Positions 1 to 13,539 of a stretch of 64,000 bases of DNA are shown piece after piece; the first letter of the stretch is position 1, and each line of letters begins with the position of its first letter. Position numbers and translations under genes: made by a program. The stretch is taken from the NCBI GenBank assembly GCA_963854835.1, contig OY978525.1:5723501-5787500 (forward strand), in the 5' to 3' direction. The DNA is from Megamerina dolium. Lineage: Eukaryota > Arthropoda > Insecta > Diptera > Megamerinidae. Below the pieces are notes generated by a model, which saw only the letters and a list, made by a program, of their open reading frames with translations, was not told the origin of the DNA and made no database searches.

Positions 1-1174
1 ACATTTCATTGCCCTGTTACTCTAAGGGCGATTGCTGGGGGCCTAGTATGTTATTTCATTTGTTTTTATGGTCATTTTGTATGGGAGTCACCTTAAGGAG
101 TGGAGGTGGGAGGTAAGTATGTATCGAGAAAATGTTTAGAATGAAAAATTAATTAGGATCCGTTACACATTTCAGCTCTCTGAGGGCGATTCCTGAACAG
201 CTATTATTATTTTTCACATATTTTTCGGTCATTTTATATGGGAGTCCCAATAAGGGGTAAAGATAGGGGGTAAGAACATTCGAAGAAAATTTAGATGAGA
301 AAAAATTAATGGGAGTCTATCATATATTTTAACCCTCTAGGGATAAGTCCAAAGCAGCTATTGTTGAATTTCACTTATTTTGCGGTCACTTTGTATGGGA
401 GTCCCAATAAGTGGTAGAGATAAGGGATAAGTACATTTGGAGAAAATTTAGAGGAGGAAAATTGAATGGGGGTCTATCGTACATTTTACTACTCTAGAAA
501 TGAGTCCTGGGCAGGTATTGTTATTTTTCACATATTTTTTGGTCATTTTGTATGGGAGCCCCAATAAGGGGTATAGATAAGGGATAAGTACATTTGGAGA
601 AAATTTAGAGGAGGAAAAATTAATGGGGGTCCATCATATATTTCAACTCCCTAGGGATGAGTTCTAGGCAGCTATTATTGATTTTCACATATTTTGCGGT
701 CATTTTGTATGGGAGTCCTAGTAAGAGGTAAAGATAGGGGATAAGCATATTTGGAGAAAAGTTTAAAAAGAAAGAATCAATGGCGGTCCATCATATACTT
801 AAACTCTTTAGGGATAAATCATGGACAGCTATTATTGATTTTCACTTATTTTCCAGTAATTTTGTATGGGAGTCTCCTTATGGAGTGCACTCTAGTGGTA
901 ACTATATTTGGATGAAATATTTAAGAGGTAAAATTAGTGAGGTCAGTCATACATTTGATTGCTCTAAATGCAATTCTTGGGTAGCTGTTGTCGATTTTCA
1001 TGTATTTTTTCGGTTATTTTGTATAAAAGTCCCCTTAAAGGGTGGATATAAAAGCAAAGTAAGTTTCAAGGAAATGATGACGATTAAAAAATTAATGGAG
1101 GTTAGTCATATACTTCATTGCTCTAGAGCCCGAAGTTATTTGTCGATTTTCAGCTCTCTAGAAACGACTCAAGT
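1..1174 (+). repeat. Family A satellite array, 157-bp monomers (truncated by window edge)
   Basis: Seven successive copies of a unit carry the box TTTTGTATGGGAGTC (or a close variant). The 'atggg' of this box falls at about 81, 238, 395, 552, 709, 866 and 1023, so the spacing is 157 bp every time. Other landmarks of the unit are GGGATAAGTACATTTGGAG, 'aaaattaatggggg' and 'cagctattattgattttcac'. The array starts mid-unit at base 1, so it continues to the left of the window. The last unit decays near 1140-1174. As 157 is not a multiple of three, the open frame that crosses units here is not a repeating protein. Seen directly; a centromere-like or Helitron-internal role is speculation. Confidence 0.93.
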
Positions 1175-3329
1175 AACAATTTGCACTTCCGAAAGGCTAA
1201 AATGCAAATTATTGCTTCTATAAGGATTCCGTAACGATTTCTCAAGGCAGTTTGAACCAATCGTTATACGGAGGTTTCCAATTGGTCTTTAGGAAAAAAA
1301 AAATCCATAAGTTTTATAGCAATTTGATACGCAAAAATAGCTTCGTGCATCTCAATAATTTCTTAGGCAAAATTGCTTCCACAAAGCCTTTACGAAGGAA
1401 AAAACGAAGTAGAAATATCTTCTATAGACACTTATTCAATTGTAATATTTTACTTGGGGAGTTCTGTGTTAATTTTCAGTTATTTTAAATAATTTTATAT
1501 GGAATAAACACCCCCCCCCCCTCCCCCCATGAGAGTGTGGAATGGGGATCCGTGATAAGTACGTTCTGACGTTCGATTTTTAAGTGTTTTTTTATTTGTT
1601 TAATTTTCAATTGAAGTGGATGGAGATAGAAGAAAAGTTGACCAATTTTCAGAAATAATGACATTTGAGTGTTGATTATTATTAAAGGAAGACATATGTT
1701 CATCACTTCACTGTAAGATGATAAGGGTGCTGTTGGAAATACTATCAAATGCTATCCAGAATTTTCTAAATTTAAGCGATTTATAAATATTTACAAGAAT
1801 ACCATGAGTAGCTCATAAGATTCATTTCATTGCCAATTCTTATCGTAATTGCCATAATGGTTATTAGCTGAATGATACTAGAGAATCATCAGTTGGAACC
1901 CTTCTTGAAAATGTGCCACAAGAGTGAGATTAAAATTTCAAATGGAAAAAGGTATGGCCAAAGAAATTGACGATAAAATTGAATTTTATTGTTATTACAA
2001 GTATTGAAGTAATTCAGTTTGTGCGTTTGGTATCCAAAAGATAACTGGTATGTACAAGCAAAAATTATACAAATGCTATTATAAATAATGTATGGATAGT
2101 AGGCATAACATGTGACATTGATATGATTATGGTTCATGTAGGTACGTATTTATGTATACATGTTTTTGTTATAATTTAGAACAATAACAACTATAGGCAT
2201 AAATATGTGTCTATTCAAGAATGCTTGTTTATAAACATGTATATGAGTGTATAATTTATTATAAAATCATGACATATTTATATCTAGTCATATGTAGGTG
2301 TATCATATTGTCTGTATGTACAATATGATACCGAATTTATTGCCAACTCATCATAATGGCATGGGCGTAAGCCTTTGTACTATACACCTAAGGTGTGCTT
2401 ATATGACTAGGTATCTACATATACATACATATGTATGTGTATATATCGCAGCTATTTACCTACACACATATTATCATACATGATATGTATTATGAATCAG
2501 CATGAAACAAATTTAATTGGCAGTCACTTAAATAGAAATGAAAGCCAAGTTCTTATTTACATGTTTGTACCTCTTGTAAATAAATTGTTTAGGTGAATTG
2601 TAATTAATATTAGTTAGACGACATGTGATAATGAATTTTAATATTTTGCATGCAATTGTCTACGTAATATTACATATGTATTACTACATAAGTTGTATTA
2701 AATCATACTGCACACATGTTGGTTCTTCTGTTTATGTACTCGTATGTTTTTGTTATAAAATCTCATGTACACAAATGTTGTTAAAATTTATATAAAAGCT
2801 TATGAATAAATATAATACTATGGCTTTGAAATATATATTTTATACATATAATAATCTACCAGTTGACATATAATTTTATGTTGAAGTAGAATGGAAACTT
2901 CAACTACTTGTTTCTATTTTATGCATGAGCGGCATTGCAATGTGATTTCTAAAGGGTTTTTCATTTGACTAATGATAATGTGGCAGGCAGAGAATAACGA
3001 AAATTTTTTCTTTATTTCTAATAAATTATTAATTAATAATAACCAGCAAAATGCAAAGCGTGAGATGGGGATAAAAATGGGGCTGTCTCGAAGTCAAATT
3101 TCTCACAAATTGGTAAAAAAAAAAATCGTCATAAAAATACTAACTGTATTACCATTATTCATTATTTTTTTCTCCACAACATTTCTCCTGAATCTACTTA
3201 TCCTCTATCTAAATTGCTTAGGAGCTTCCCCTGATTGGTTGATTAAGGTGCTGCTGAGTAGACAAAACCGAGACTCAATTGGCACAGAGAAAAACACCAC
3301 TGGAACATTGGTACACCACTCCGGGAACC
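1175..3329. other. AT-rich noncoding spacer
   Basis: No gene or recognisable element. It contains a C-run (about 1511-1528, interrupted by one T), AT-rich tracts, and TACATATGTATG-type palindromic short repeats around 2400-2440 that are common in fly intergenic and intronic DNA. Open frames here are short and show no family resemblance. Confidence 0.7.
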
Positions 3330-4260
3330 ACTGAAATGGGGTCTATTCGTTGATTCGTTGATAAACCTGCTAATGTCGTCGTATTTTGTTTACAGCAATT
3401 TCAATTTAGGCTATCTATTACGAATTTCCCTAGAGTTCTATGTCGTAAAGCGCTCAGACTTGGGCACTCACATAGATAGTGGAAAATCATCGCCTTGGAT
3501 CCCTCATGTTTGCAGTATCGGCATCTGTCGTTCTAGGGACATCCTATTTTCTCTGCATGGTCCCCTATTAGCCAGTGACCGGTAATAGTGGGCGTGATTC
3601 TGAATATATCTGTTGTTTTCTTTCTTACCACTTCGTCTGTTCTTGACTTATCGTATTTATGTTTCTTTTGCTGTTTTGCAAGCACCAGTTCTTGACCATC
3701 TAGTTTCTGCCTACTGTCGAAACTGTAGATAGTGCTCTCTTTTAATGGCGCTAAGGGGGCTTTCAACAGTGAGATCAGTGCCAGAAGCGCCGCTTGGCTA
3801 TCTGACAGAATACCTGCTTCTAGTTATGTATGCATCTGATTGTTTAGTATCTTGCAAGCCTCTCTTATCCCGAGAGTTTCGGCCTGAAATATACTAGCTT
3901 TATCTCCCACGGACGGAAGGACTTTGATATCTCAAGATCTTTGGAGTATACCCCCGCACAGACACCGCCGCCCATCTTTAAACCATCAGTGTAGATCTTG
4001 GTGGTATTCTCCTCGAGGGCCAGGCCCCTTTCTCCAGTCCCTCCGCGTGGGAAATTTTACATCATACTTTCTTCGAAATTCCAGCTTTGGGATGATGTCA
4101 TCTAATGATTTGTCAGTTTGTCCCTAGCCTTCTATGATTCTTCGCGTTCCACAGACCCGCTTCTCTGATTCTGGTTACGCGTTCGCTGCAGTTAGACGTA
4201 TTTAGATGTCGATTGGAATATTCAGGATGATGATTTTGTAGGTGCTTCCCTTACAAAATT
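3330..4260 (-). pseudogene. LINE fragment: RNase H domain and C-terminal zinc knuckle, broken
   Basis: Read on the minus strand from about 4150 down to 3420, this is the 3' part of a non-LTR retrotransposon ORF2. The order is: a linker rich in basic residues; the RNase H start YTDGLKMGGG, with its Asp codon at 3985-3987; then, after a frameshift near 3890, FQAETLGIREA and LSDSQAALLAL. Next comes a segment that does not match the family, where the last RNase H Asp motif is missing. It ends with ITGHWLIGDHAEKIGCP, a stop, and a CX2C...H...C knuckle beginning CRYC and ending CECPSL. At least two stops and one frameshift make it a pseudogene. The C-terminal part resembles the element at 62.6-63.4 kb, so the two are probably the same family. 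The reverse transcriptase and endonuclease regions are absent. Clade (jockey, I or LOA-like) not assigned. Confidence 0.85.
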
Positions 4261-5459
4261 TATATTTTTTTATTAAATTCGATCCATCACTCACAGGGTG
4301 CTTGTAGAAGGCTCAAGTATTCACATCGACATTTCCCTAGAATATACCTACTCCCTAGCACCACACCTTATGCGGTGTCCTCTATAAAATTAATATAAAA
4401 ATAGATGTAAATCATGGAAACCCCTCATAACTGCCAAGGGATAATTTTTAAAGAGGAGAAAAGCAAGGTTAACCCATATTAGCTAGTCCTTATGAAAATA
4501 TTTTTGGGGTATTTACGCTCTTTTAGGAGGCTGCCCACCAAAATAGACGTATTTCAATCAAATGTGACTCCGCAGATATTAAATTTGTGAGCAGCTTCAA
4601 TACATTTTTTCTTTGCAACATTTCTTGTCAAATTACTAATACCCTATCGCAACCGTTTAAAGGGGTTCTCAAACAAAATCTAGAATTAATAAGAAATAAG
4701 TAATTTGGAAAAAGTTTCTATAGAATTTATATGCCAGATTGCTTTGCTAACTCGCATAAATGATGTCATACATGCGCGAATGGATACAGTAAACAATAGC
4801 ATTACAAACGACGCATGTGTATAAACAAATGTGTATATACATTTGTATGTTACTATATACACACAGATGTATACTGTATTCAGTTTGTTTGTATTTTAAT
4901 AATGATAGAACTCGAGGCTTGAAAGCATGGATTTCGTTACAAAAAAAAAAAAAAAAACGTAGGAAGAGATTTTATAATATTAAAGCCGCTCATAAATGCA
5001 AACACGCAAACAATGTCTACATTTGGGTGCACACATGGCATATATGCAAAGTTTGTGTTTGAAATGTTAAACAGTACTTGTGCAAGTATAAATATACATG
5101 TATTTGTGTGTGTAATGCCATTAAAGAAAAATAAAAATTGTAAAATTTTACAACAAGCATTTACACGCTTTAACCACATACGTAGTGTATACTCATAGGT
5201 AAAGGTACTAGTAGTACTCCATTGAATAACGTACTTTGTTAATGAAAAGCAAGCGAATAGACATATTTACCGCCTTATACTATTATATATACACTACTTG
5301 TATACATATTTTTATTACAAGCTTCTTATACGTGTAAATGCATGAATGCATTGGGGGGAGTCAAATTTATAAATGGCTTCGATAATTGAAAAAAATATGA
5401 AATTTTAATAATTTTAAACATCTTTCCCAAAGAAGCAACAGGAAATTTTTTATTAAAAC
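4261..5459. other. AT-rich noncoding spacer
   Basis: No gene seen. It holds a 16-18 bp poly(A) tract at about 4940-4957 and short TA/TG-rich stretches (4800-4870). The frames on both strands around 4817-5200 overlap each other across this low-complexity DNA and look accidental. Confidence 0.65.
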
Positions 5460-6090
5460 ACGATTTATAGGGCACCCACCCATACTAAGAAGTAAAGTTA
5501 TGGGCTAAGTATATTTAGATGAAATATTAAGGGCGGAAAATTAATGGGGATTGGTCATATGCAATATTCCATTGCTCTAAAGGCGATTTTTGGACAGCTA
5601 TTATCGATTTTCTGATGTTTTTTTGATCATTTTGTATGGCAACCCTCTTAAGGATCAACATAGGGGATAAGAACGTTTGAAGAGAATGTTGAACAAGAAA
5701 AATGAAGAGGATCATTCATACGTTTTATCGCTCTAGGAGTAATTTCTGGGGTTCCCTGTCAATTTTCATATTCTTTTTAGTCACTTTGTATGGGAATCCT
5801 CTTAAGGGATGGTTATAGGAAGTAAGTATGTTTATAGGGAATCTTGAGGAAATTGAATTAATTGGCTCAACATACTGACTTTCGTTGCTCTAGGGGAGTT
5901 TCCTGGGTTTATTTGTCAATTTTCAGATATTTTTTTGATCATTTTGTATGGAAACCTCCTGAAGTAAAGAGTTAGGGGATAACTATGCTTCGAAGAAATT
6001 ATGAGGAGGAAAATATATTAGAGGTCAGTCATACACGACAATGCTCTAGAGTTAATTCGTGGAATTATATGGAAGTCCCTTTAAAAATAT
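5460..6090 (+). repeat. Family A satellite array, ~157-bp monomers
   Basis: Three to four diverged units of the family that opens the window, in the same orientation. The 'tttgtatggc/tttgtatggga/tttgtatggaa' box lies at about 5636, 5790, 5948 and 6068 (spacings 154, 158 and a truncated 120). The other unit landmarks are present: 'ggcggaaaattaatgggga', 'attgctctaaaggcga' and 'ggataagaacgtttga'. More diverged than the 1-1174 array. Confidence 0.88.
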
Positions 6091-8901
6091 GTGAAATCGA
6101 AAGAATAACCTTATACTCGACATTTTTATTAAACATATGTATATACCACATATCTTCACTTCTTGAAGTGACTCACCTACAAAATATTGAGTCTTTTGTC
6201 AAAATCAGGAATTTTTTTATGCATCCTTGGTAAAAAAAAAAAAATACTTGAAATTATTAAAATTGTAAATTTTTCTTTGAACTAAGAAATCACATATAAC
6301 CCGTCTTAATGTATATACAGTATATTTACAACTTTATACTTTGTAGAATGCTTTTGTGTTGCTCGCATCATATTGCAATAATAAGTAAAGACATGCAACA
6401 TGTTTTTATTAGCATCATATGCCATCATAAATGCAAATAAATGTTATAGTTGTGTAAATGCAATAGTATGCAGACTTAAACTATATACTGGGTATATTGT
6501 TTAACGTTGCTAATGGAAATCATACATATATGTATGCAGGTAGGAGTAGAAATATCATAACCCAGATAACACAAGTATTCGAACAATTGTAAGCGTTACG
6601 ATTTTAAAGTGAAATCAATTATATTTTTAAGAATTAAAATCTTCGTTTGATTCACTCACAAAATTATGTCTTATTAAAGTTTTTTTTTTTTTTTTGAGAG
6701 CAATCATACATTGTAGCCTTAGACCTTTATAATTTATCTGAAAATATTGTAGGCAGTTATTGCAGAGAATTTCGTTTCTCTATATCATTATAAATTATTC
6801 AATGTTAAGCTCAAGAAATATATAATTAGTTGTTAAAAAAAAATGCATTCTTTTGGTTTGCTGTGCATTTTCCTATGAAGTACTTGCTAGTGGATATAGT
6901 ACGCGTATGTCTTTATTAGCAATAGTATAGAAATTGTTTAATAGTACCATTATATTAATATTAAGAGCTGTGTTAAAAAAAATTAATTGAAAAATATGCA
7001 ACTTTTGTAGTAGCTTAAAAGTTGCTTAAATAATTCAATTTCTATGTAGATGTCTGATGTTCTTTGTAACAAATAATTACGAAAAATTGTTAAATCCATA
7101 GATTTAGAAATCTTCTATTATTGTCGATGCTATGTACGTTGCATTTATAATTTAAAATGAATTTTTCTCACCATGAACATGCTTTTCTGCACTCAATGCA
7201 CAAATAATTCTTCGCAGATGTTATTATATTTTTATATGTAAAATCCATTGACTTTTATATAAATTCTATTCTATTCTGTATGGATTTTGGTATTGCAATC
7301 TATGCATTGTGTCAGGAGAATTATAATTTTCTATTTTGCCGCATTTACTTCACTGCTGATGAGGATTGTTTTCTTGTGTTTCTATGTCATTGTTGCCATA
7401 GCCACTAGAAACATCAATACGGCAACATTGTATATCATTCTCTCTGTCAACATGTTTCTGAGTTTATTCCTTTCTGTATATATACATATTTATGTCGCTA
7501 AGCTTATAGAAAATCAGAAAAGCATTCTTGCTGTTAAATGAGAAGATTACTATGCATAATTTTTCAATGCAAACATATAGGGGAGAAGTTTATAGGTTAG
7601 GATGAAGTTTGGTAGAGTACTAATTTTTCTGAAACAGTAATTGCAATTAAGAAGAGACAAGCATACATTTCATAAGAACAAAATATCTACCTAAACAATA
7701 TTTTTAACAATTTACAGAGGTCAGTAAATTGCAGACTAATTCGACATAAGAACCTTTCTCTGTTTTATACTCACATATGGTGCATGTAATATTAATGAAA
7801 ATATCAATTTTTGTTTAAACTCATATACATAAAATGATACCAACATCAACATAAATATTTGAATGAACGTACTTACTATATATACATATACATTTATGTA
7901 ATCTTATAAGCATTAGTCCATCAACAATGATATGATAAGTCAGAACAAAAAGACAAGAACAATATGATTTATTATATAGTATGTACGTCAACATATGAAT
8001 GTTTCTTAAGCATTTGACAATGGATATTGGGAAAATTTATATAATAATTATTATTTTATATATTTATATATGCATATATATGTATATTTGATAATAATAT
8101 ATGTATATAAATAAACATACATATGGACAAGACATATATGACATATATGGGATATATAACATGTTATTGATTTATTAAATTTTGATTAAAATTTTCAATA
8201 TTTACACAAATGTGTAATATAAATTGCTTTGGGGGCAATACAACACCTCAATATAACTAGATAATTTGCGTAAAGTTAAAAGCTAATTATTTCAATGCAA
8301 AAAAAAAAAAATATTTGTTTATTAGAAAAAAAAAATAATAATAAAAGAGAAGAGAATTTGAGAAAAAAATTAATTTCGATATATATGAATATTATATATA
8401 TTTTATTTACTCTATTCCAAAAATTTAATTGAAATACAAAAACTAAAATGTCTAAATATTAAGCCAATATTTGTCAATTTAGTTAAACAAAAATTTAATA
8501 TTTTATATCATGGAAAGATGCTTTGTATTGAATAAAAAAAATTTTCATTAATTTATGACAATTATATTTGTGCATACGCATAAATTTGAACGAATAAGCT
8601 GACTGGAATCTAAAATACTTGGTATATGCTGTTTTGTTACTAAGAAATATGAGATTTATCTGCAAATTCTACTTTTCAAAATGCTTTTATGATGAATTTT
8701 TGACAATTTTTTTTTAAATTTTGATCATTTTATAAAGCAATAGATTTTAAAGGCATTTTTTTAACTTGTAGCTTTAGTCTAAGGCAATTTAAAGTATTTA
8801 AATAATTTTTATATATTCTTCTCTAATTTCTTTAATTATTTTTTTTTACACAAAAATAATAAACAAATTAAAAGAAATAAATTGCTAGTTGGTGACTGTG
8901 C
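6091..8901. other. AT-rich noncoding spacer
   Basis: About 2.8 kb with no element I can identify. Features are poly(A)/poly(T) tracts (6230-6245, 6680-6695, 8300-8315), a very AT-rich stretch at 8040-8120, and 'tatatatgtatata' repeats. A hydrophobic 84-codon open frame at 7287-7541 on the + strand has no motif I recognise and sits in ordinary AT-rich DNA; I do not call it a gene. Confidence 0.6.
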
Positions 8902-9571
8902 TACTGTGAGACAATTTCAGGGTTATTGTCTGGAGGTAGTATGATTACAACTTAGGATGAAAGGCATGATTGACACAGTTTCTGATAATAGCGCTGACTC
9001 CGATACTGTTGGAACATCAGTATCGCAGCCGAATCATCACACACGAGAAGAGCTAAAATTATATGTATTTATGAACAAAATATAAAAGTATGCATAAAAA
9101 AGTTGCATATTTCAAGGGTGCATATTTGTTTCTTATTTTCTATGGACTTTTACGTTCTTTGCATAAAGATTTTACCTGAGAATACCCCTAGTGAAATTTT
9201 CCGGCGAATAATTTTCTAGAACATTTTGACCCCCTAGCGAGCTCTCTAATGCCATTTTATTCAGTCTCTCCTAAAAAGGGGTCAAAATGACCCTTTTGTG
9301 AGAGAGCTACTGGGTTAAAGTGCTCTACAAAATTATTCCTCATGAAATTTTACTATATGCTCCCAAGCAAAATATTTCCCTCCGATATGAATTTTAAACC
9401 TTTTTTTCGATTTATTCAAAATAAACTTTGCGAAAAAATTGCAAACTTAATATGGCAATAAAATAGTGTTTGCTTGAGAATGCAAAAAGATTTGAAGGTT
9501 TTACTATATGGGTCTAGGTATTTTATTCTTAGTTCGAATCATTCCGCCGCCACAAATACTGTGTCACTATG
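8902..9571 (-). mobile_element. Foldback MITE, copy 1 (670 bp, reverse orientation)
   Basis: A nonautonomous element whose two ends are related inverted repeats. The left end reads TACTGTGAGACAATTTCAGGG and continues 'atgatt...acttaggatgaaag'. The right end, read inward on the minus strand, begins CATAGTGACACAG and continues 'ggcggaatgattcgaacta'. In the centre a second imperfect palindrome of about 45 bp per arm runs from 'tagtgaaattttccggcgaa' (about 9190) to 'attcctcatgaaattttact' (about 9355). Two further copies (39.5 kb, 51.6 kb) run the other way. No transposase. I could not find a convincing target-site duplication. Confidence 0.8.
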
Positions 9572-11034
9572 TGAGTAGTAGCAACTATTGTAAATAATAT
9601 CACTCATACGACACGACATACTGAATAGTATGCATATTGTAAATATAACTGAGTCAAAATAAATGAAATCAGCAATATAATCAAAAAATTTGAATTTATT
9701 TATTTAAAATTAATACATACATATATATATTTTATATAAATTGAGATTTCAATAGATTCTTGAATTAAAATCGAGTCTTTAGGTAACGACAAATTGCTCA
9801 GTGACACTCATAAAGGTATTCATATTAATTTAAATAAAAATAATATAAAATCAAATGACACATTTTCTTCCAATACAGTATGAGTGAGAAAATTGCATCC
9901 TCCTATTTTTCTTTTATCATCCTGCTTAACATTATTGCTTTTTTTGCCAAAATTTCTCCAAAGAAATGAAATTCACGCCTTCATATCTTTCATATACAAA
10001 TAACATATGCCTATATGCAAATATGCAAATATGTATAATATAACGGTAATACAATATCAATATCGTCATTTACTGCCAATACCACTAACACACTGATAAA
10101 TATACATAAGAATGTATTCAACCATTGTTATTGCTTTTGTGTGTTTTTGCATTATAATACTTAAACATTTTTGTCATTCAAGTAAAAAAAAAAAGAAAGT
10201 GAGAAAACCGAAATCGCCCATTTATTTATGAGATTTTTTTATTTCATGAAATTGTATTGCGTTGTTTTATCAATTTCATTCAAATTGTATATATATCGTA
10301 TTTTCAGATACTCATGCATATATAATAAAGCCTTTTTTTCCTTTTGGGGTGTTGATTGTTAAACTGAAAATCCATAAAATAATCAAAAAATAATAAATAA
10401 TAATAATAATAGCAACAACATTAAGATTAAAACAATTTTGTAATGTTGAAGTTCATGTTTTAATATTATTGTGTTTTCCACCCTTTCCGAATACGCAACA
10501 TTATTGCTAGCAACATTATTTGTTGCTAAGAATATTTGTAAGGTAATACGTCTGAGTTTAATAATATCAATATTTGCAATATTCAATTATACTACATACA
10601 ACTGGAATATATTGAAAATAGAAATGAATTTGAATAACCTGTTTTTCCAAATCAGGTTAACTGAAGTTAGGTAATCGGTTTCTTATTGTGAGAATTGGAC
10701 TTGCATTCAAATAAATGAAGCTGGATGTGGACTAGCTAAATGAGGAACCGGAAGAAAGATTGTGTTACTTTTGTTCACAATGCTGGGGTTGAGGCAAGTA
10801 CTATGTATGCCTTGTACCCAATACTCTTACAATCAATCCGATTATCACCGAATTTAATATGGGAAAATTTATTTTAGAAGCACAAAGCAATATTGATAGT
10901 TGATCCATTTCAAAACCACTGTTGCTTTAGAGCAACATTAATTCCAATTTGCTTTTAAATGTATTTAAAATGTACAAAATGTAAGAAATTAATATTTGGT
11001 CATATGGGAGCTTAGTTATATTAGTTATCATTAG
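9572..11034. other. AT-rich noncoding spacer
   Basis: No gene seen. Contains AT-rich runs, a poly(A)/G stretch at 10184-10200 and an AATAAT-rich piece at 10380-10415. A small palindromic sequence surrounds 'tccaaatcaggtta' near 10650. Confidence 0.6.
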
Positions 11035-11755
11035 TTATATAGTAGATGGGCATGATTTTCATGCGCTAGCATCCATTTTGAAACATAGTCGCACGTTTAT
11101 TTGTTCTTGCGCAAACATACATACGAGATCATACTTTTGTACTGGAGGTATATGTGGATTCCATCCGATTTTTTTTAAATTTAAACAAGCCTTTTTATAA
11201 GCAAATATAATCATATGTAGAAAATTTCAGCATGATAACATTCTATAATCGTAAGCAAAGTGTAAAAATATACATTCAGCAATAGACTTTTGTATGGAAG
11301 GTGGGTATGACTTTAATCAGATTGTATTCATTTGGTAATATATCTATTGCTGTGGTCATATTAACATCATAGGGTAAGTTTTATGTCGATAGCTTTATAT
11401 TTGCATGAGTAAAGTGCGAAAACATACATTTCACAACATATTTTTGTATGGGAGGTAGGCGTGATTTTTATCTGATTACATTCAATTTTTAATATATTTA
11501 TTCTATGATGAAATTAACAATACATACTGAGTTTCATTTCAATTGCTTTATAATTGCGGGTGTAAAGTGCGGATATATCCATTCAGCAACATAATTTTGT
11601 ATGGGAGGTAGGTGTGATTCTCAAGCGATTATATTCATTTTCTACGATATCTATTCTTTGGACACACTAAGTATATGTGGTAAGTTTCAGTTTGATAGCT
11701 TTATATTTTCACGAGTAAGGTGTGAAAATATGCATTAAATAACTCTTTTTTCGTC
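11035..11755 (+). repeat. Family B satellite array, ~154-bp monomers, plus orientation
   Basis: Four or more units carrying a TTTTGTATGGGAGGTAGGC-type box followed by 'tgatttttatcngatta'. The box lies at about 11293, 11448 and 11601 (spacings 155 and 153), with a decayed copy near 11138 and a partial one before it. Each unit then contains an 'agcttgatagctttatatttt' segment and 'aagtgtgaaaatacatt'. The first unit is degraded and the array ends near 11755. Confidence 0.9.
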
Positions 11756-12449
11756 ACTTCCAGAGAAGCACTAAGGATATTTTTTTTCTCTTTATTCAAA
11801 ATTTAATTGACCGAAAATTAGGAGACATATATATACTACATTTATGATTCACAAGCACTTTAATTTCGTCTATATAAACACCTATTTCGGACACCCTACC
11901 GTCCATCCTATCAAATACATCATTAACACGCACACACACACACGTATATGCACACATTATGATTAAATTGTAAGTAACTTTTGTACGAGTATATTTAGAA
12001 ATTTAACCATTCCATCAAATAATGACAAGCAGAATGATATAGAAAATTGTATTACTTATAAATAAATAAAGTAAATTTGCACAAAGTAACATCATTAAAT
12101 TTGTGACGCGTTTTGATTGTACTCGTAATATGTGTGTTGGGTTCGTGTGGGAGTATATTTTATTATTGATTTTATTCTTCTTTTTTTTCTTTTACTTTTA
12201 TTCATCATTATCTGCTATGTCATTTTACTGGTAGTGCTGGTAGTCACAACAAAAGAAGTAACAACTTGCAGTGTTTTGTACACACAAGGGACAACATCAA
12301 AAACAGTAGCAACATCAACAGTATGTAAACCACACTATTGAAAATCAAAATGACTATACATAGCCATTCATACAGTACAACAACATCTGAAGGTGGAACC
12401 TCAACGAAAGGCACGCGCTACAGATCCCATGTGCAATGATACTAACACC

Positions 12450-12525
12450 ATCACCACCACCACCGCTACCATTGTCACCATCATCATCATCATCATTATC
12501 ATCATCGACATCATGACAACGGCAG
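12450..12525. repeat. CCA/TCA trinucleotide microsatellite
   Basis: Runs of 'accacc' and 'catcatcatcat' with a few interruptions, seen directly. Confidence 0.85.
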
Positions 12526-12570
12526 TATGTAGCAACAATATATAGTAATTTATTTTCATTTTCATTTCAC

Positions 12571-12634
12571 CAACGCTAACGCCAATGCGAACGCCAATGC
12601 GAACGCCAATGCGAACGCCAATGCCAACGCCAAC
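12571..12634. repeat. 12-bp minisatellite (about five copies)
   Basis: Tandem copies of AATGCGAACGCC, with variants AATGCCAACGCC and AACGCTAACGCC. Because the unit is a multiple of three, it gives a spurious Gly-Val-Arg-Ile repeat on the minus strand. Confidence 0.9.
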
Positions 12635-13539
12635 ATCATCACCACTATTATGGATATTGTGGCTGTTTGCATTTCGTAGCTCTTCCAATTTACGTGCAAT
12701 CGAGAGTATATTGTCTCTTTTGCATTGTCTCATTTAGAATTATTCCACAAAGTACAGACCATACACTCATCAACGACCCTATTCCAACCATCTTTGCTAC
12801 ACTCTCTATATGTATATATGTATTTATTCTGTTACAATCGTTTACAATTATTTTAACGGTGTTTAGCATTCATCCTTATTGTTAGTGTTCACCGTTTGTG
12901 TTTGTTTGCTTTATTTGCTGCGTCTCTGTTGTTGTTCTATGTGGAAGGAGCCCCTAAGTCAAATTACTTTTGTTCAATTTTATAATTATTGTTGTTGTTC
13001 TTCTTCTTGCTGTTCTTCAGAGTCTATTCATTTCTGTCTCTTATACGTCTTGGATGTCTCTATACTGTGGTAGTCGATTCAATATGTTTGGCTCCTTGTT
13101 TTTGGTTCTTGTTGTTGTTGTTTCTCTTTATTATTATTATACATAATATTTTATCAGCAATCGACACTCGTTTTTATTTCCTCTTGAGAACAAAGCAAAC
13201 AAAAAAAAAACCAAAAACAAAACAAAAAGAACACCACAATGCAAATGAAGAAGACAACAAATAAAAAAAAAAAAAATAATAGTAATAATAAATAAAATAA
13301 ACAATAGTCAAATATATAATAGAAACAACGGAATAATAGATAAAAATAGACATAGAATTTTCACAAATAGTTTTTAAACCAAAATTCCTTTTGAAATGAA
13401 TACTTGCCCTTCCTTATTGCTATTTAACACATTTCATATTGAAAGTAATAGATTTTTTTTGCTATACAAAAACATTTTTTTATATATCCAAACCTATAAA
13501 AACAGACATGGAAGAGTATAAATTAATTAAAATTATGAA

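Larger units (their letters stand above)
11756..13539. other. AT-rich noncoding spacer with several microsatellites
   Basis: No gene. Includes (CA)n at about 11933-11944, CCA/TCA trinucleotide repeats at 12450-12525, a 12-bp minisatellite (listed separately), TTG/TTC-rich stretches at 12985-13130 and A-rich DNA at 13200-13300. Long open frames here on either strand come from the trinucleotide and 12-bp repeats (runs of Met, Val or Gly-Val-Arg-Ile) and are not evidence of a gene. Confidence 0.65.

Noticed and set aside
1..1174. CRISPR array
   Set aside because: Units are tandem without unique spacers, degenerate, and lie in an animal-type genome; the same applies to the other arrays.
780..1223. 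147-codon open frame on the + strand as a possible gene
   Set aside because: It crosses the 157-bp satellite, whose unit is not a multiple of three, and its sequence follows the repeat landmarks rather than any protein family.
7287..7541. 84-codon hydrophobic open frame that could be a small membrane protein
   Set aside because: The hydrophobicity follows from T-rich DNA; there is no recognisable family, no splice or promoter context, and similar chance frames occur throughout the window.
12401..12733. 110-codon open frame on the - strand
   Set aside because: It is translated trinucleotide and 12-bp repeats (runs of Met and Val, and Gly-Val-Arg-Ile).
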